From: JAJPHF01 sp035293805
GTDB taxonomy: Bacteria; Chloroflexota; UBA6077; JAJPHF01
Reading direction: 5' to 3'
Length of the DNA: 64,000 nucleotides
NCBI GenBank assembly: GCA_035293805.1
Contig: DATGMD010000053.1
Coordinates: forward strand, 1-64,000
Part shown: positions 52,799 through 61,809 of the stretch, piece after piece
Layout of the letters: each line of letters opens with the position of its first letter
Position numbering within the stretch: position 1 is the stretch's first letter
The notes under the pieces: model-generated
Told to the model about the DNA's origin: nothing
The model's input: only the letters and a program-made list of their open reading frames with translations
Databases searched by the model: none
Position numbers and translations under genes: made by a program

Positions 52799-54992
52799 GC
52801 TACACCCCGCCCCGGACCTCCTTGCCGAGGTCGGCCTCAGCCTACCCGAGTACGAGCGGCTGTGCGCCGCGCTCGGCCGCGAGCCGAACTTCCTCGAATT
52901 GGGCATCGTCGGCGCCATGTGGAGCGAGCACTGCTCCTACAAGAGCAGCCGCCCCGCCCTGCGGCGCCTGCCCACCACGGGGCCGCGCGTGCTGCAAGGG
53001 CCGGGCGAGAACGCCGGCGCGGTCGACCTGGGCGACGGCCTGGCCGTCGTGATGAAGGTCGAGTCGCACAACCACCCGAGCGCCGTCGAGCCGTTCGAGG
53101 GGGCCGCGACGGGCGTCGGCGGCATCATGCGCGATATCTTCACCATGGGCGCCCGCCCGGTCGCCAACCTGAACTCGCTGCACTTCGGTCCGCTCGACGA
53201 GGCGCGCAATCGCTACCTGCTCGGCGGCGTCGTGGCCGGCATCGCGCACTACGGCAACTGCATGGGCGTGCCCACGGTCGGCGGGGAGGTGCAGTTCGGC
53301 CGCGGCTACAGCGCAAACCCGCTGGTGAACGCGATGTGCGTCGGCGTGGTGCCGCACGGCCGCCTGACGCGGGCGCGGGCCAGCGGCGCGGACAACCCGG
53401 TGCTGCTGGTCGGCGCCGCGACGGGCCGCGACGGCATCCACGGCGCGACCTTCGCCTCGGCCGAGCTGGACGAGCGCAGCGAGGAGCGCCGCCCGGCGGT
53501 GCAGGTGGGCAACCCCTTCCTCGAAAAGCTGCTGCTCGAAGCGTGCCTGGCGCTGCTGGACACGGGCATCGTCGTGGCGATGCAGGACCTGGGCGCGGCC
53601 GGGCTGACCAGCTCCAGCGCCGAGCTGGCCGGGCGCGGCGGCTGCGGCATCGAGCTGGACGTGGCACGCGTCAGCCGCCGCGAGGCCGGCATGACGCCCT
53701 ACGAGGTGATGCTGTCGGAGTCGCAGGAGCGCATGCTCGTCGTCGTGGACCAGGGCGCCGAGCCGCAGGCCGAGGCGCTGTTCGCCCGCTGGGGCCTGCA
53801 CACCGATCGCGTCGGCGTGATCACCGACGACGGCATCCTCCGCGTGCGCGAGGGCGGCGTGGTCGTCGGCGAGCTACCCGTCCGCCTGCTCACCGAGGAC
53901 GCGCCGGTCTACGAGCGGCCCCGCGCGCCGCTGCCCCCGCCGCCGACCGTCGGCCTGGCCGACGTGCCGCTGCCCGCCGACCTGGGCGCTACGCTGCTCG
54001 CGCTGCTCGGCTCGGCGGAGCTGGGCAGCCGCGCGCCCATCTTCACGCAGTACGACCACACGGTACAGGCGAGCACGGTCGTGCCGCCGGGGCGCGCGGG
54101 CGCCGCGGTGCTGCGCGTCCACGGCACGCCGAAGGGCCTCGCCCTGGCGCTCGACTCGTGCGCCCGCTACGCTGCGCTCGACGCGCGGGCGGGCGCCGCC
54201 CGCGCCGTCGCCGAGGCGGCGCGCAACCTGAGCTGCTGCGGCGCCGCGCCGCTGGCCGCCACCGACTGCCTGAACCTCGGCAACCCGGAGCGCCCTCAGG
54301 TGGCCGAGACGCTATGGCAGACGGTCGAGGGCTTGCGCGACGCGTGTCTCGCTCTCGCAATCCCGATCATCAGCGGCAACGTCAGCCTGTACAATGAAGC
54401 TGGCGACAGCGCCATTCCGCCCACGGCCGTGGTAGGCTTGGCCGGCGTCTTGCAGGACGTTACGTGGGCGGTCGACGCGGCGTTTCAGGCCGAGGGCGAC
54501 GCGGTGTTGCTGTTGGGCACGACGGTGGCGAGCATTGGCGGCAGCCTCTATCTGGCGCTCGTCCACGGCCAGGAGGCCGGGCCGCTGGCGCCGCTCGACC
54601 TGGCCTACGAGGCCCGGCTGCAAGCGTGCATGCGCGACCTGATCGCGCGGCGCCTGGTCCGCTCGGCGCAGGACTGCGCGGACGGCGGCCTGGCGGTCGC
54701 GGTCGCGGAATCGAGCCTGCTGAGCGGGCTCGGGTTCGCCGCGGCGCCCGACTGGCAGGCGGCGCTCGGCGAACGGCCCGACGAGGCGCTGTTCGGCGAG
54801 GGGCCATCGCGGATCGTCATTTCGTGCCGGCTCGAGGACGTGTCGGCGGTAACGGAGCTAGCGGCGGCGGCGGGCGTGGGCGTGACCCCGCTCGGCCGGG
54901 TGGCGGGTAACCGCCTGACGTGGCCGGGCGCGCTCGACGTGGGCCTAGCGGAGGCGCAGGCGCAATGGAGCACTGCCCTAGACGAGTGCTGA
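52782..54992 (+). CDS. purL: Phosphoribosylformylglycinamidine synthase subunit PurL
   Basis: 736 residues, the short (small) PurL type that works with PurQ and PurS. GTG start inside purQ. Motifs: MWSEHCSYKSSRP, GPGENAGAVDLGDGLAVVMKVESHNHPSAVEPFEGAATGVGG (ATP/Mg site), QDLGAAGLTSSSAELAGRG, and LNLGNPERP. The C-terminal residues LDEC and the stop codon lie in heptamer repeat sequence that fills the gap to purF. Confidence 0.95.
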   Translation: MSRSPELHPAPDLLAEVGLSLPEYERLCAALGREPNFLELGIVGAMWSEHCSYKSSRPALRRLPTTGPRVLQGPGENAGAVDLGDGLAVVMKVESHNHPSAVEPFEGAATGVGGIMRDIFTMGARPVANLNSLHFGPLDEARNRYLLGGVVAGIAHYGNCMGVPTVGGEVQFGRGYSANPLVNAMCVGVVPHGRLTRARASGADNPVLLVGAATGRDGIHGATFASAELDERSEERRPAVQVGNPFLEKLLLEACLALLDTGIVVAMQDLGAAGLTSSSAELAGRGGCGIELDVARVSRREAGMTPYEVMLSESQERMLVVVDQGAEPQAEALFARWGLHTDRVGVITDDGILRVREGGVVVGELPVRLLTEDAPVYERPRAPLPPPPTVGLADVPLPADLGATLLALLGSAELGSRAPIFTQYDHTVQASTVVPPGRAGAAVLRVHGTPKGLALALDSCARYAALDARAGAARAVAEAARNLSCCGAAPLAATDCLNLGNPERPQVAETLWQTVEGLRDACLALAIPIISGNVSLYNEAGDSAIPPTAVVGLAGVLQDVTWAVDAAFQAEGDAVLLLGTTVASIGGSLYLALVHGQEAGPLAPLDLAYEARLQACMRDLIARRLVRSAQDCADGGLAVAVAESSLLSGLGFAAAPDWQAALGERPDEALFGEGPSRIVISCRLEDVSAVTELAAAAGVGVTPLGRVAGNRLTWPGALDVGLAEAQAQWSTALDEC

Positions 54993-55068
54993 GTGGCAAG
55001 TGCTAAGTGCTGAGCAGGTATTTGAGCCTGCACCGCACGCAGCACCCAGCACTTAGCACTCAGCACTC
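54987..55068. repeat. Facing heptamer repeats between purL and purF
   Basis: GAGTGCTGAGTGGCAAGTGC and following copies on the left face CAGCACTTAGCACTCAGCAC on the right, giving an almost perfect inverted repeat about 80 bases long. The purL stop TGA is part of a GTGCTGA heptamer. It may act as an attenuator or terminator, or just be a mobile repeat. Confidence 0.8.
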
Positions 55069-55083
55069 GTGAGAGGGGACGAG

Positions 55084-56568
55084 ATGCCGGGAGCCGAGAG
55101 CCTACACGAAGCCTGTGGCGTGTTCGGGATCTACGCCCCGGGCGAGGACGTGGCCCGCCTGACGTTCTTTGGCCTGTACGCGCTCCAGCACCGCGGGCAG
55201 GAGAGCGCTGGCATCGCCACGGGCGACGGCGTGGGCCTGCACGTCTACCGCGACATGGGCCTGGTGAACCAGGTGTTCACCGAGGAGCGACTCGAGGGCT
55301 TGCGCGGCCACATCGCCGTCGGCCACACGCGCTACTCCACGACCGGCTCCAGCCGCGTCGAGAACGCGCAGCCGATCGTCGTGGAGTCGGACGTGGGCGG
55401 CCTGGCGGTGGCCCACAACGGCAACCTGGTCAACACACCCGACGTGCTGGCCGAGCTACAGGACCGCGGCCAGGACCTGCGCGGCGCGACGACCGACTCC
55501 GAGCTGATCGCGCTGCTGGCCGCTTCCAGTGCCGGCTTCACCTGGCCCGAGCGCATCCGGGCGCTCGTGCCGCTGCTCCAGGGTGCCTTCAGCCTGGTGA
55601 TGGCGACGCCGACCCAGCTCATCGCTCTGCGCGACTCGCTAGGGGTGCGGCCGCTGGTGCTGGGCCGGCTGGGCCGCGGCTGGGTGGTCGCTTCGGAATC
55701 GTGCGCCCTCGACACGATCGGCGCCGAGATCGTGCGCGACGTCGAGCCCGGCGAGATGATCGTGATCGACGCCGGCGGCGTCCACACCGAGCAGGTGGCC
55801 GCGGTCGGCAAGCGGGCGCTCTGCATCTTCGAGTTCATCTACTTCGCCCGACCCGATAGCGTCGTCGAGCAGCGCGAGGTGTACCTGGCGCGCGAGCGCA
55901 TGGGGCGCGCCCTCGCCCGCGAGCACCCGGCCGACGCCGACGTGGTCATCGCGGTCCCCGACGCCTCGGTGCCCGCCGCGATCGGCTACGCCCGCGAGTC
56001 CGGCATCCCGTTCCACGAGGGGCTCATCAAGAACCGCTACATCGGCCGCACGTTCATCCAGCCCGACCAGCGCCTGCGCGAGCGCGGCGTGCAGCTCAAG
56101 TTCAACCCGCTGCGCCACGTGCTCGACGGCAAGCGCGTCGTGGTCGTGGACGACAGCATCGTGCGCGGCACGACGACGCCGCGCGTCATCAACATGCTGC
56201 GCAAGGCGGGCGCCCGCGAGGTCCACCTGCGCATCTCCGCGCCGCCCATGCGCCACCCCTGCTACCTGGGCGTCGACACGGCGCGGCGCGAGGACCTGAT
56301 CGCCGCGCAGATCGACGACGTGGCGGACATCGGCCGCGCGCTCGGCGCCGACTCCCTCGGCTACCTGAGCCTGGAGGGGCTCCAGGACGCGGTGGGCCTG
56401 GCGTCCGAGCGTCTGTGCGGCGCCTGTTTCACGGGCGACTATCCGCTCTCGGTTAATCCTGACGCGGACAAGCACGCCCTCGAGCTATCCGCCGTCGGCG
56501 CTCCGCCGTCGCTGATCCGCTTCGAGCCGGCCGCGGCGAGCCGAGCGCGGGCCGCCGTGGAGCAGTAG
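55084..56568 (+). CDS. purF: Amidophosphoribosyltransferase PurF (Fe-S type)
   Basis: 494 residues from ATG 55084 (GAGAGGGG upstream). A ten-residue propeptide precedes the nucleophile Cys11 (EACGVFGIYAPGE). The Ntn domain has LQHRGQESAGI and GHTRYSTTGSS; the PRTase domain has VVVVDDSIVRGTTTPRVI. The four cluster Cys of the Bacillus type are present (LCIFEFIYFARPDS, HPCYLGV, RLCGACFTGDYP). First committed step of purine synthesis; the cluster makes the enzyme oxygen-sensitive in Bacillus. Confidence 0.96.
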   Translation: MPGAESLHEACGVFGIYAPGEDVARLTFFGLYALQHRGQESAGIATGDGVGLHVYRDMGLVNQVFTEERLEGLRGHIAVGHTRYSTTGSSRVENAQPIVVESDVGGLAVAHNGNLVNTPDVLAELQDRGQDLRGATTDSELIALLAASSAGFTWPERIRALVPLLQGAFSLVMATPTQLIALRDSLGVRPLVLGRLGRGWVVASESCALDTIGAEIVRDVEPGEMIVIDAGGVHTEQVAAVGKRALCIFEFIYFARPDSVVEQREVYLARERMGRALAREHPADADVVIAVPDASVPAAIGYARESGIPFHEGLIKNRYIGRTFIQPDQRLRERGVQLKFNPLRHVLDGKRVVVVDDSIVRGTTTPRVINMLRKAGAREVHLRISAPPMRHPCYLGVDTARREDLIAAQIDDVADIGRALGADSLGYLSLEGLQDAVGLASERLCGACFTGDYPLSVNPDADKHALELSAVGAPPSLIRFEPAAASRARAAVEQ

Positions 56569-56605
56569 CCGACGTGCTGAGCAGCCCTCGCCCGACAACG
56601 ACCCG

Positions 56606-56640
56606 CGGCTGATCGCTGACGGCTGACCGCTGATGGCTAA
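56606..56640 (+). repeat. Five heptamers covering the purN start
   Basis: CGGCTGA-TCGCTGA-CGGCTGA-CCGCTGA-TGGCTAA runs exactly five units of seven. The purN ATG (56633-56635) spans the fourth and fifth units, so the repeat replaces any Shine-Dalgarno site. Confidence 0.8.
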
Positions 56641-57253
56641 CGCATTCCCTATCGCCGTCCTGATCTCCGGCCAGGGCACCAACCTAGCGGCGATCCACGC
56701 GGCCATCGCCGCCGGCACGCTCGATGCCCGCATCGTCGCCGTGTGCTCGAACCGGCCCGAGGCGCCGGGCGTCGCCTGGGCGCGCGAGCGCGGGCTGCCC
56801 GTGGCGCTGTTCACCCGCGCGGACTACGGCTCCCGTGGGGCCGCACAGGAGGCGATGCTCGCGCACCTGCAAGCGTCCGGGGCCGAGCTGCTCGTCCTGG
56901 CCGGCTGGGACCAGGTGCTCATCCCCGCCGTCGTCGCGGCCTACGAGGGCCGCATCCTGAACGTTCACCCCTCGCTGCTGCCGGCCTTCGCCGGCACCAT
57001 GCACGCTGTCGAGGACGCGCTGGCGTGCGGCGTCAAGGTGACCGGCTGTACGGTCCACTACGTCACGGACGACGTCGACTGCGGCCCGATCGTGCTACAG
57101 GCGGCCGTGCCGGTGCACGAGGACGACACGCCCGCGACGTTGCTCGCCCGCATTCACGAGCAGGAGTACCAGCTACTCCCCCGCGCCATCGCCCTCCAGG
57201 CCGCCGGCCGCCTGTGCATCGAGGGCCGGCGCGTCCACGTCGACGCCGACTAG
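56633..57253 (+). CDS. purN: Phosphoribosylglycinamide formyltransferase PurN
   Basis: 206 residues, normal length. FPIAVLISGQGTNLAAIHAAI at the N-terminus binds the phosphate. Catalytic residues are in ILNVHPSLLPAFAG (Asn, His) and YVTDDVDCGPIV (Asp). It transfers formyl from 10-formyl-THF to GAR in step three of purine synthesis. The start lies in a heptamer repeat without ribosome site; a downstream ATG is not available before the active-site motifs, so this start or an alternative codon must be used. Confidence 0.94.
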   Translation: MANAFPIAVLISGQGTNLAAIHAAIAAGTLDARIVAVCSNRPEAPGVAWARERGLPVALFTRADYGSRGAAQEAMLAHLQASGAELLVLAGWDQVLIPAVVAAYEGRILNVHPSLLPAFAGTMHAVEDALACGVKVTGCTVHYVTDDVDCGPIVLQAAVPVHEDDTPATLLARIHEQEYQLLPRAIALQAAGRLCIEGRRVHVDAD

Positions 57254-57459
57254 CCGGTCCCACTCCAGCCTCGCTCCCGCGCGCCTTGAAGCCGAGCCGA
57301 ACGCAACGAACAGATTGCGCATCACTGCAACCGACCGGCCGGGTGGCACGCGCCCTGCGCTACTCGAATGTCAAGAGGCAGTGCCGCGGGCCGGGTCGCC
57401 GGCAGCCGCGCACGGATCGCCCGCCAGAAGCGAACGGCTGGTTCTAGGGGAGGCAGACC

Positions 57460-58221
57460 ATGAAGCGGATCGTCGTCGGTATCCTGGCCGCGTCGTTTGC
57501 CGCGGTCATCTTGCCGCAAGCGGCGGCGGCGCAGTGCGAGGGCGGCGTAACCGTCGGCGGCTTCTACGCGCGCGACGGCACCTACGTGCCCGGTCACTGC
57601 GAATACACGAACCCGACCACGCCTGGACAGCTTTACCCCTCCGGCGCGGAGCCGCTGCCGACCACGAATCCGGCGGCGGGCGCGAGCCGCCTGCCCGGGC
57701 AGCGCGATGCGTCTGGCTTGCTGCCCGTGAATAGCTCGGATCTGGGCCCCGCCCCGAGCTACGTGACCACCGACCCGCTGCAGAGCGGCGGCGTCGCGAC
57801 AGCCGGGCCGAGCGTCGGCCCGGGCACGCCGGTGGCCCCGAGCGTCGGCCCAGGCACGGTCCTCAACAGCGTCGGCCCCGTCGGCCCGGGCCTGCTGCCC
57901 GGGCAGCCCACGGTCGGTAACCCCGTAGCGCCTGTCGGTCTGCCCGGCCAGTTCCCGCAGACCGGCTTGCCCGCGCTCAACGGCAACCGGGCGCTCCCCA
58001 GCGCGCTAACCGCCAACGGCAACGCCGCGGTCGTGCCGGGTCCTGCCGCCGGGACCAGCGCCACGCTGCCGGACTCGGCCGCGACGACCGGCACAACGAA
58101 TCTGAGCCTGGTCAACACCGCGTATGGGCTGTCGCTCGGAGCCGCGCCCGCGCGCACCGATCAGCCGCCGGCGGTCGGCCAGCCGGTCGACTCCGTCAGC
58201 GTCAGCTACCCGAACCAGTAG
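57460..58221 (+). CDS. Secreted low-complexity Gly/Pro/Val protein
   Basis: 253 residues with a signal peptide (RIVVGILAASFAAVILPQAAAA) after GGGGAGG. Two Cys near the mature N-terminus (QCEGGVTVGGFYARDGTYVPGHCEY) probably form a disulfide-closed module. The rest is disordered, with repeats such as PSVGPGT (twice), SVGPVGPG and VGLPGQ. No anchor is seen. No family is recognised; a wall- or matrix-associated spacer protein is possible. It converges with cofC by 20 overlapping bases. Confidence 0.75.
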   Translation: MKRIVVGILAASFAAVILPQAAAAQCEGGVTVGGFYARDGTYVPGHCEYTNPTTPGQLYPSGAEPLPTTNPAAGASRLPGQRDASGLLPVNSSDLGPAPSYVTTDPLQSGGVATAGPSVGPGTPVAPSVGPGTVLNSVGPVGPGLLPGQPTVGNPVAPVGLPGQFPQTGLPALNGNRALPSALTANGNAAVVPGPAAGTSATLPDSAATTGTTNLSLVNTAYGLSLGAAPARTDQPPAVGQPVDSVSVSYPNQ

Positions 58222-58933
58222 AGCAGCGCTCGGGCGTCGCCGTGGCGTCCGCGGGCCAGCGGTCTGCGGCTCGCCAGGCGGCCACGAGCGCCCGCGTGCG
58301 GGTGGGCCGTGGCAGCGCGGCGAGGCGCGCGAGGTCGTCGGGCCGGTCCACGTCGAGACCGAGCCCGCGCCGCCAGACCAGACGGGCCGCCACCCCCCGC
58401 GCCGCCGCCGCTTGCAGGTGCGCGCGCACGCTATCGGGCCCGAAGCGCGCCGGCAGGGCGAGCGGCGGTTGGCGCAGCAGCGCCCCGGTGCCGCCATCCA
58501 CGGTCGGCGCGAGCGCTACGCTCGGCGCGGGCGGCGGGTTGGCGACCACCGCCGCCACGTCGGCTGGCGTTACCAGCGGCAAGTCCGCGGGGAGGGTGAG
58601 GAGCGCCGACGCCCCGCCGCCCGCGGCCACCGTCGCCGCGTAGTCGAGCGCGGCGTTCAGGCCCGCCTCCTCGCCGGGCGGGTAGTCGCCAGGCCCGGTC
58701 GCGCCTAGCTCGGCAAGCGGGGCCGCGCCCCACTCCTCGGCCAGGCTCAGCGCCGCGGCGTCCGGGCTGACCACGAGCACGCGTGCAACCGCCGGCGCGG
58801 CGCGCAGCGCGGCGAGCACGTCGGCTAGCAGCGCGGCTGCGAGCGCCTCGCGCTCAGCGGGCGTCAGCAGGGGCGCGAGGCGGCCCTTGGCTGTCGCCAG
58901 GCCCTTGACGGGAACGACCGCCCAGAGCGCCAT
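58202..58933 (-). CDS. cofC: 2-phospho-L-lactate (or phosphoenolpyruvate) guanylyltransferase CofC/FbiD
   Basis: 243 residues. ATG overlaps the cofD stop (TGATG). MobA-like nucleotidyltransferase: WAVVPVKGLATAKGRLAPLLTPAEREALAAALLADVL, GLNAALDYAA, LLTLPADLPLVTPADV, and FGPDSVRAHLQAA near the end. It makes the GDP-activated three-carbon unit used by CofD in F420 synthesis. Ligand (2-phospholactate or PEP) cannot be told. The last 35 residues are an unusual Arg/Ala-rich extension. Confidence 0.92.
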   Translation of the reverse strand: MALWAVVPVKGLATAKGRLAPLLTPAEREALAAALLADVLAALRAAPAVARVLVVSPDAAALSLAEEWGAAPLAELGATGPGDYPPGEEAGLNAALDYAATVAAGGGASALLTLPADLPLVTPADVAAVVANPPPAPSVALAPTVDGGTGALLRQPPLALPARFGPDSVRAHLQAAAARGVAARLVWRRGLGLDVDRPDDLARLAALPRPTRTRALVAAWRAADRWPADATATPERCSTGSGS

Positions 58934-59868
58934 CAACCAGGTCCTAGGCCCAGCGCGCTGAGGGTCGCGCGAGCCAGCGCCGCCTTCTCGGCTGGGCCGC
59001 GCATGATGGTGTTCGTCACCAGCGCCCGGATGCCCAGCGCCTCCACGCGCGGGGCGAGCGCCGCGTCGACCGTGTCCAGCACGAACGCGTCCAGGAGAGC
59101 GCCGTAGTGCGCGGCAACGCCGAGCGCGGACGGCTCGTGGCCAAGATCGCGCAGCATCCGGTCGGCAGGGCCCTTGATCGCCGCGCCGCCCACGATGGGA
59201 CTGATCGCGGCCACCGGCGCCGGCGTGTCGCGGATGGCGTCGCGGACACCCGGCACCGCGAGGATTGGGCCGAGGCTGACGATCGGGTTGCTGGGCGCGA
59301 GGATCACGCCCTCGGCGGCGCCGATGGCCTCCAGCACGCCGGGGCCGGGCGTCGCGCCCTCCACGCCCTCGAAGGCCACCCCGAGCACGGTGTCCGCGCA
59401 CTGCCGCTGCACGAAGTAGACCTGGAACGGCAGCCAGCCGTCGGGCGTCTGGACGGCGGTCGCCACGCGCGCATCGGTCATCGGCAGCAGCCGGCAGCCC
59501 ACGCCCAGTGCCCGGCGCATGCGGTCGGTCGCCGCCGACAAGGGCAGCCCCTCGCGCAGCAGCCGCGTGCGGTAGATGTGCGTTGCCAGGTCGCGGTCGC
59601 CCAGCTGGAACCACGTGTCGGCGCCGTAGCGGCCGAGCAAGTCGAGGGCGTGAAACGTCTCGTCGCGCACGCCCCAGCCGCGCCCCGCGTCGGCCAAACC
59701 GGCGAGGTGGTAGAGCACGCTGTCGAGGTCGGGCGACACGTGGAGGCCGTGTAGCTCCAAGTCGTCGGCCGTGTTGACGACAACTGTCAGCTCGGCCGGG
59801 GAAACGACCTGCACCAGCCCCTGCAAGAAGCGGGCGGCGCCCACGCCCCCCGCGAGGATGACGAGCAT
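58933..59868 (-). CDS. cofD: 2-phospho-L-lactate transferase CofD
   Basis: 311 residues from ATG 59868 (GGGAGG upstream); an in-frame longer start is unsupported. Family signature LVILAGGVGAARFLQGLVQVV, VVNTADDLELHGLHVSPDLDSVLYHLAGL, WFQLGDRDLATHIYRTRLL, ILAPSNPIVSLGPILAVPG and SPIVGGAAIKGPADRML. It joins the GDP-activated lactyl/PEP unit to Fo, forming F420-0 or dehydro-F420-0. cofD-cofC form an operon; Fo synthase and CofE are not in the window. Confidence 0.95.
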   Translation of the reverse strand: MLVILAGGVGAARFLQGLVQVVSPAELTVVVNTADDLELHGLHVSPDLDSVLYHLAGLADAGRGWGVRDETFHALDLLGRYGADTWFQLGDRDLATHIYRTRLLREGLPLSAATDRMRRALGVGCRLLPMTDARVATAVQTPDGWLPFQVYFVQRQCADTVLGVAFEGVEGATPGPGVLEAIGAAEGVILAPSNPIVSLGPILAVPGVRDAIRDTPAPVAAISPIVGGAAIKGPADRMLRDLGHEPSALGVAAHYGALLDAFVLDTVDAALAPRVEALGIRALVTNTIMRGPAEKAALARATLSALGLGPG

Positions 59869-60044
59869 CCGACCTCCCTCGGCGGCGGGCCGCGGCGGCA
59901 CACGCTGGACGCGCCGCACCGCCCAGATCGCACACGGATTATAGCTGCCGGTGGGTGCCCAGCCGCGGGCTGTACGCGGCATATTGGGCCGTCGTCGGGC
60001 GGCGAGAGCCACGAAGCTGGCAGACACCGCGGCGCTCGGCCCGG

Positions 60045-60050
60045 TATACT
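60045..60050 (+). promoter_or_regulatory. -10 element (TATACT) placed for a leaderless transcript
   Basis: CGGTATACTGG ends only six bases before the ATG at 60057, so transcription would start at or next to the start codon. A weak -35 (CAGACA, 18-base spacer) is present. Confidence 0.5.
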
Positions 60051-60056
60051 GGCCCC

Positions 60057-61016
60057 ATGCATCGCTCCTCGCTCGTCCGCTACCTGCTGCCCCTTGTGCT
60101 CCTCGCCAGCCTGCTGCTGCCGCAGGCGCGCGGCCGCGCGTCCGCCGATCCGCCGTCGAGCACCGACGCCTGGTACGACATGGACCGCGAGGCCTGGATG
60201 CACACCGACGACGAGCGGCTCGTGCGGACCAAGTTCGACCTGCACGACGGGCCGAACCTGGACGAGGTGCCGCTACAGCTTGGCCCGTGGACCGGGCGCG
60301 ACGTGCCGATCACCAACGAGGCCACCTTCCCCACGCTCGACGCCGACCGGATCGTCTACCGCATGTACCAGCGGAGCGGCCTGCGCACGGTCATCTTCAG
60401 CATGGTCGGCGCCTCCAAGGGCCAGAGCCTGCACCACCCGCTCATCTGCTACCAGTTCGCGGGCTGGGACACCGAAGACCGCGGCACCACGACCGTGCCG
60501 ACCGACGACGGCGACGTGGTGCTGCGCTACGTCATCGGTCGCGATCCCCACGGCCCCACCCAGGTGGACCTGCACTTCTTTCTCTGGCCGACCGCCGGCC
60601 GGCGCTGGGACGACGGCGTGACCCAGGTGCGCATCACCGCGCTCGCGACCGTGACCGACGAGATCGCGCTGGACGACGCCCGCGCATTCGCGGCGCTGCT
60701 GTTCGCCCAGGCACGCCACCTGGACGACGTGGCGCTCACGCCTACGCCTCGCCCCACACCAACGCCCACGGCGACGGTGATCCCCGAAGACCGCACCGAT
60801 CCCGCGGGGGCCGAGCCAGAGGAAGCGCCCGGGCCGCCGAGCCTGCCCCCCGACCTGCCGGCCGCGACGGCCACGCCCGGGGCCACGCCGCACGCCGCGC
60901 CAGACGACCAGGCGGGACCGCTCCAGAGGGTCCGACGGGAGCTGGCGGTCGCCGCCGTCCCTGCCGCGCCGCGGCTCGCCCCCGGCCTGCGCATCCCGGC
61001 GCCCTCGGGGCCTTGA
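60057..61016 (+). CDS. EpsI-like (DUF3485) exported protein
   Basis: 319 residues from ATG 60057. N-terminal membrane/signal helix (YLLPLVLLASLLLPQARG). Residues about 45-225 resemble the exosortase-associated EpsI domain: LDEVPLQLGPWTGRDVPI, LDADRIVYRMYQRSG, QSLHHPLICYQFAGW and DLHFFLWP. Tail of about 90 residues rich in Thr/Pro/Ala (TPTPRPTPTPTATV). EpsI proteins normally act with an exosortase; none is in the window. There is no ribosome site, fitting a leaderless message. Confidence 0.6.
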   Translation: MHRSSLVRYLLPLVLLASLLLPQARGRASADPPSSTDAWYDMDREAWMHTDDERLVRTKFDLHDGPNLDEVPLQLGPWTGRDVPITNEATFPTLDADRIVYRMYQRSGLRTVIFSMVGASKGQSLHHPLICYQFAGWDTEDRGTTTVPTDDGDVVLRYVIGRDPHGPTQVDLHFFLWPTAGRRWDDGVTQVRITALATVTDEIALDDARAFAALLFAQARHLDDVALTPTPRPTPTPTATVIPEDRTDPAGAEPEEAPGPPSLPPDLPAATATPGATPHAAPDDQAGPLQRVRRELAVAAVPAAPRLAPGLRIPAPSGP

Positions 61017-61194
61017 GGACACCGGCATCGCGCGGCGCCGCGCGCCCGGCACGGCCGCGCCCAGGCGGCTCACCAGCGGGGACGGTACTCTGGCGGCACG
61101 CGGTCGGCACCCGCGCACGGCGGGGCAACGAGGATGGGCAAGAGAAGCACTGCCGCGCGCGACTCTATGTCACGGGGCGCAGCAAATCCGTACA

Positions 61195-61222
61195 CCCCGC
61201 CGGGCCAGACGGCCCGGCGGGG
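61195..61222. terminator. 12-bp perfect hairpin between convergent genes
   Basis: CCCCGCCGGGCC (61195-61206), loop AGAC, complement (61211-61222). It lies in the 316-base gap 61017-61332 between the EpsI-like and zinc-ribbon genes; I see nothing else there. Confidence 0.65.
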
Positions 61223-61332
61223 CAAGTGGGGCCTGCCGAGCAGCGCTCGCGCGATCCGAGCGGGACCCACGCACCTAGGCTGGGAAGAGCGTCAAGCTAC
61301 CTCGAACACCCTTCCCAGTCGAGGCGCGGCGC

Positions 61333-61647
61333 TCACGAGGAGGCCGAGAGAGCGGGAGCCGGGAGCCCGACGGGGAGCGCGACGATACGCTCGACGGGAC
61401 GCTCGACGCCCTTGCGCCACCAGTACATGTAACAGGCCTGGCAGCGTCCGCGACGGGGCAGCGGCGCTGCCCGGCCACAGTTGATGCAGGGGCGTCCGAG
61501 CCGGCGTAGGCCCTCAGGCGGTCGCTCGGTGCCGTGCCGGCGCCAATAAGAGTCGCAGGCCCGGCAACGGCCGCGCGTAAGCTGCTTCGACCGGCAGAGC
61601 CGGTGGCAGATGAGACAGGGTCGTGGCGGTAAAGGCAAAGGTGACAT
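61333..61647 (-). CDS. Tandem zinc-ribbon protein
   Basis: 104 residues made of two repeats of one module: CLIC..RGRCRACDSYWRRHGTERP (about 11-43) and CINC..RRGRCQACYMYWWRKGVERP (about 54-84). Each has CxxC, a Gly-Arg-Cys-x-x-Cys pair, then an aromatic-basic helix, so each should bind one zinc. Such modules bind nucleic acid or proteins. No ribosome site is seen; TGCTAGAAT stands about ten bases before the ATG, so the message may be leaderless. No family name is known to me. Confidence 0.7.
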   Translation of the reverse strand: MSPLPLPPRPCLICHRLCRSKQLTRGRCRACDSYWRRHGTERPPEGLRRLGRPCINCGRAAPLPRRGRCQACYMYWWRKGVERPVERIVALPVGLPAPALSASS

Positions 61648-61809
61648 ATCGCGGGAATTCTAGCACGCGAAATTTGGCCCGGGGCTGAGGATTTACGGAA
61701 AGGCGGCTGAAGGTTTGCTTAACGCGCCGCGGCCCCGCTCGGCGGCGGAGCGGGGCACAATGCGAGGGCAGCGGCCCGTGGGCCGCCCTCGTCTCGCCTG
61801 CGTCGAGCG

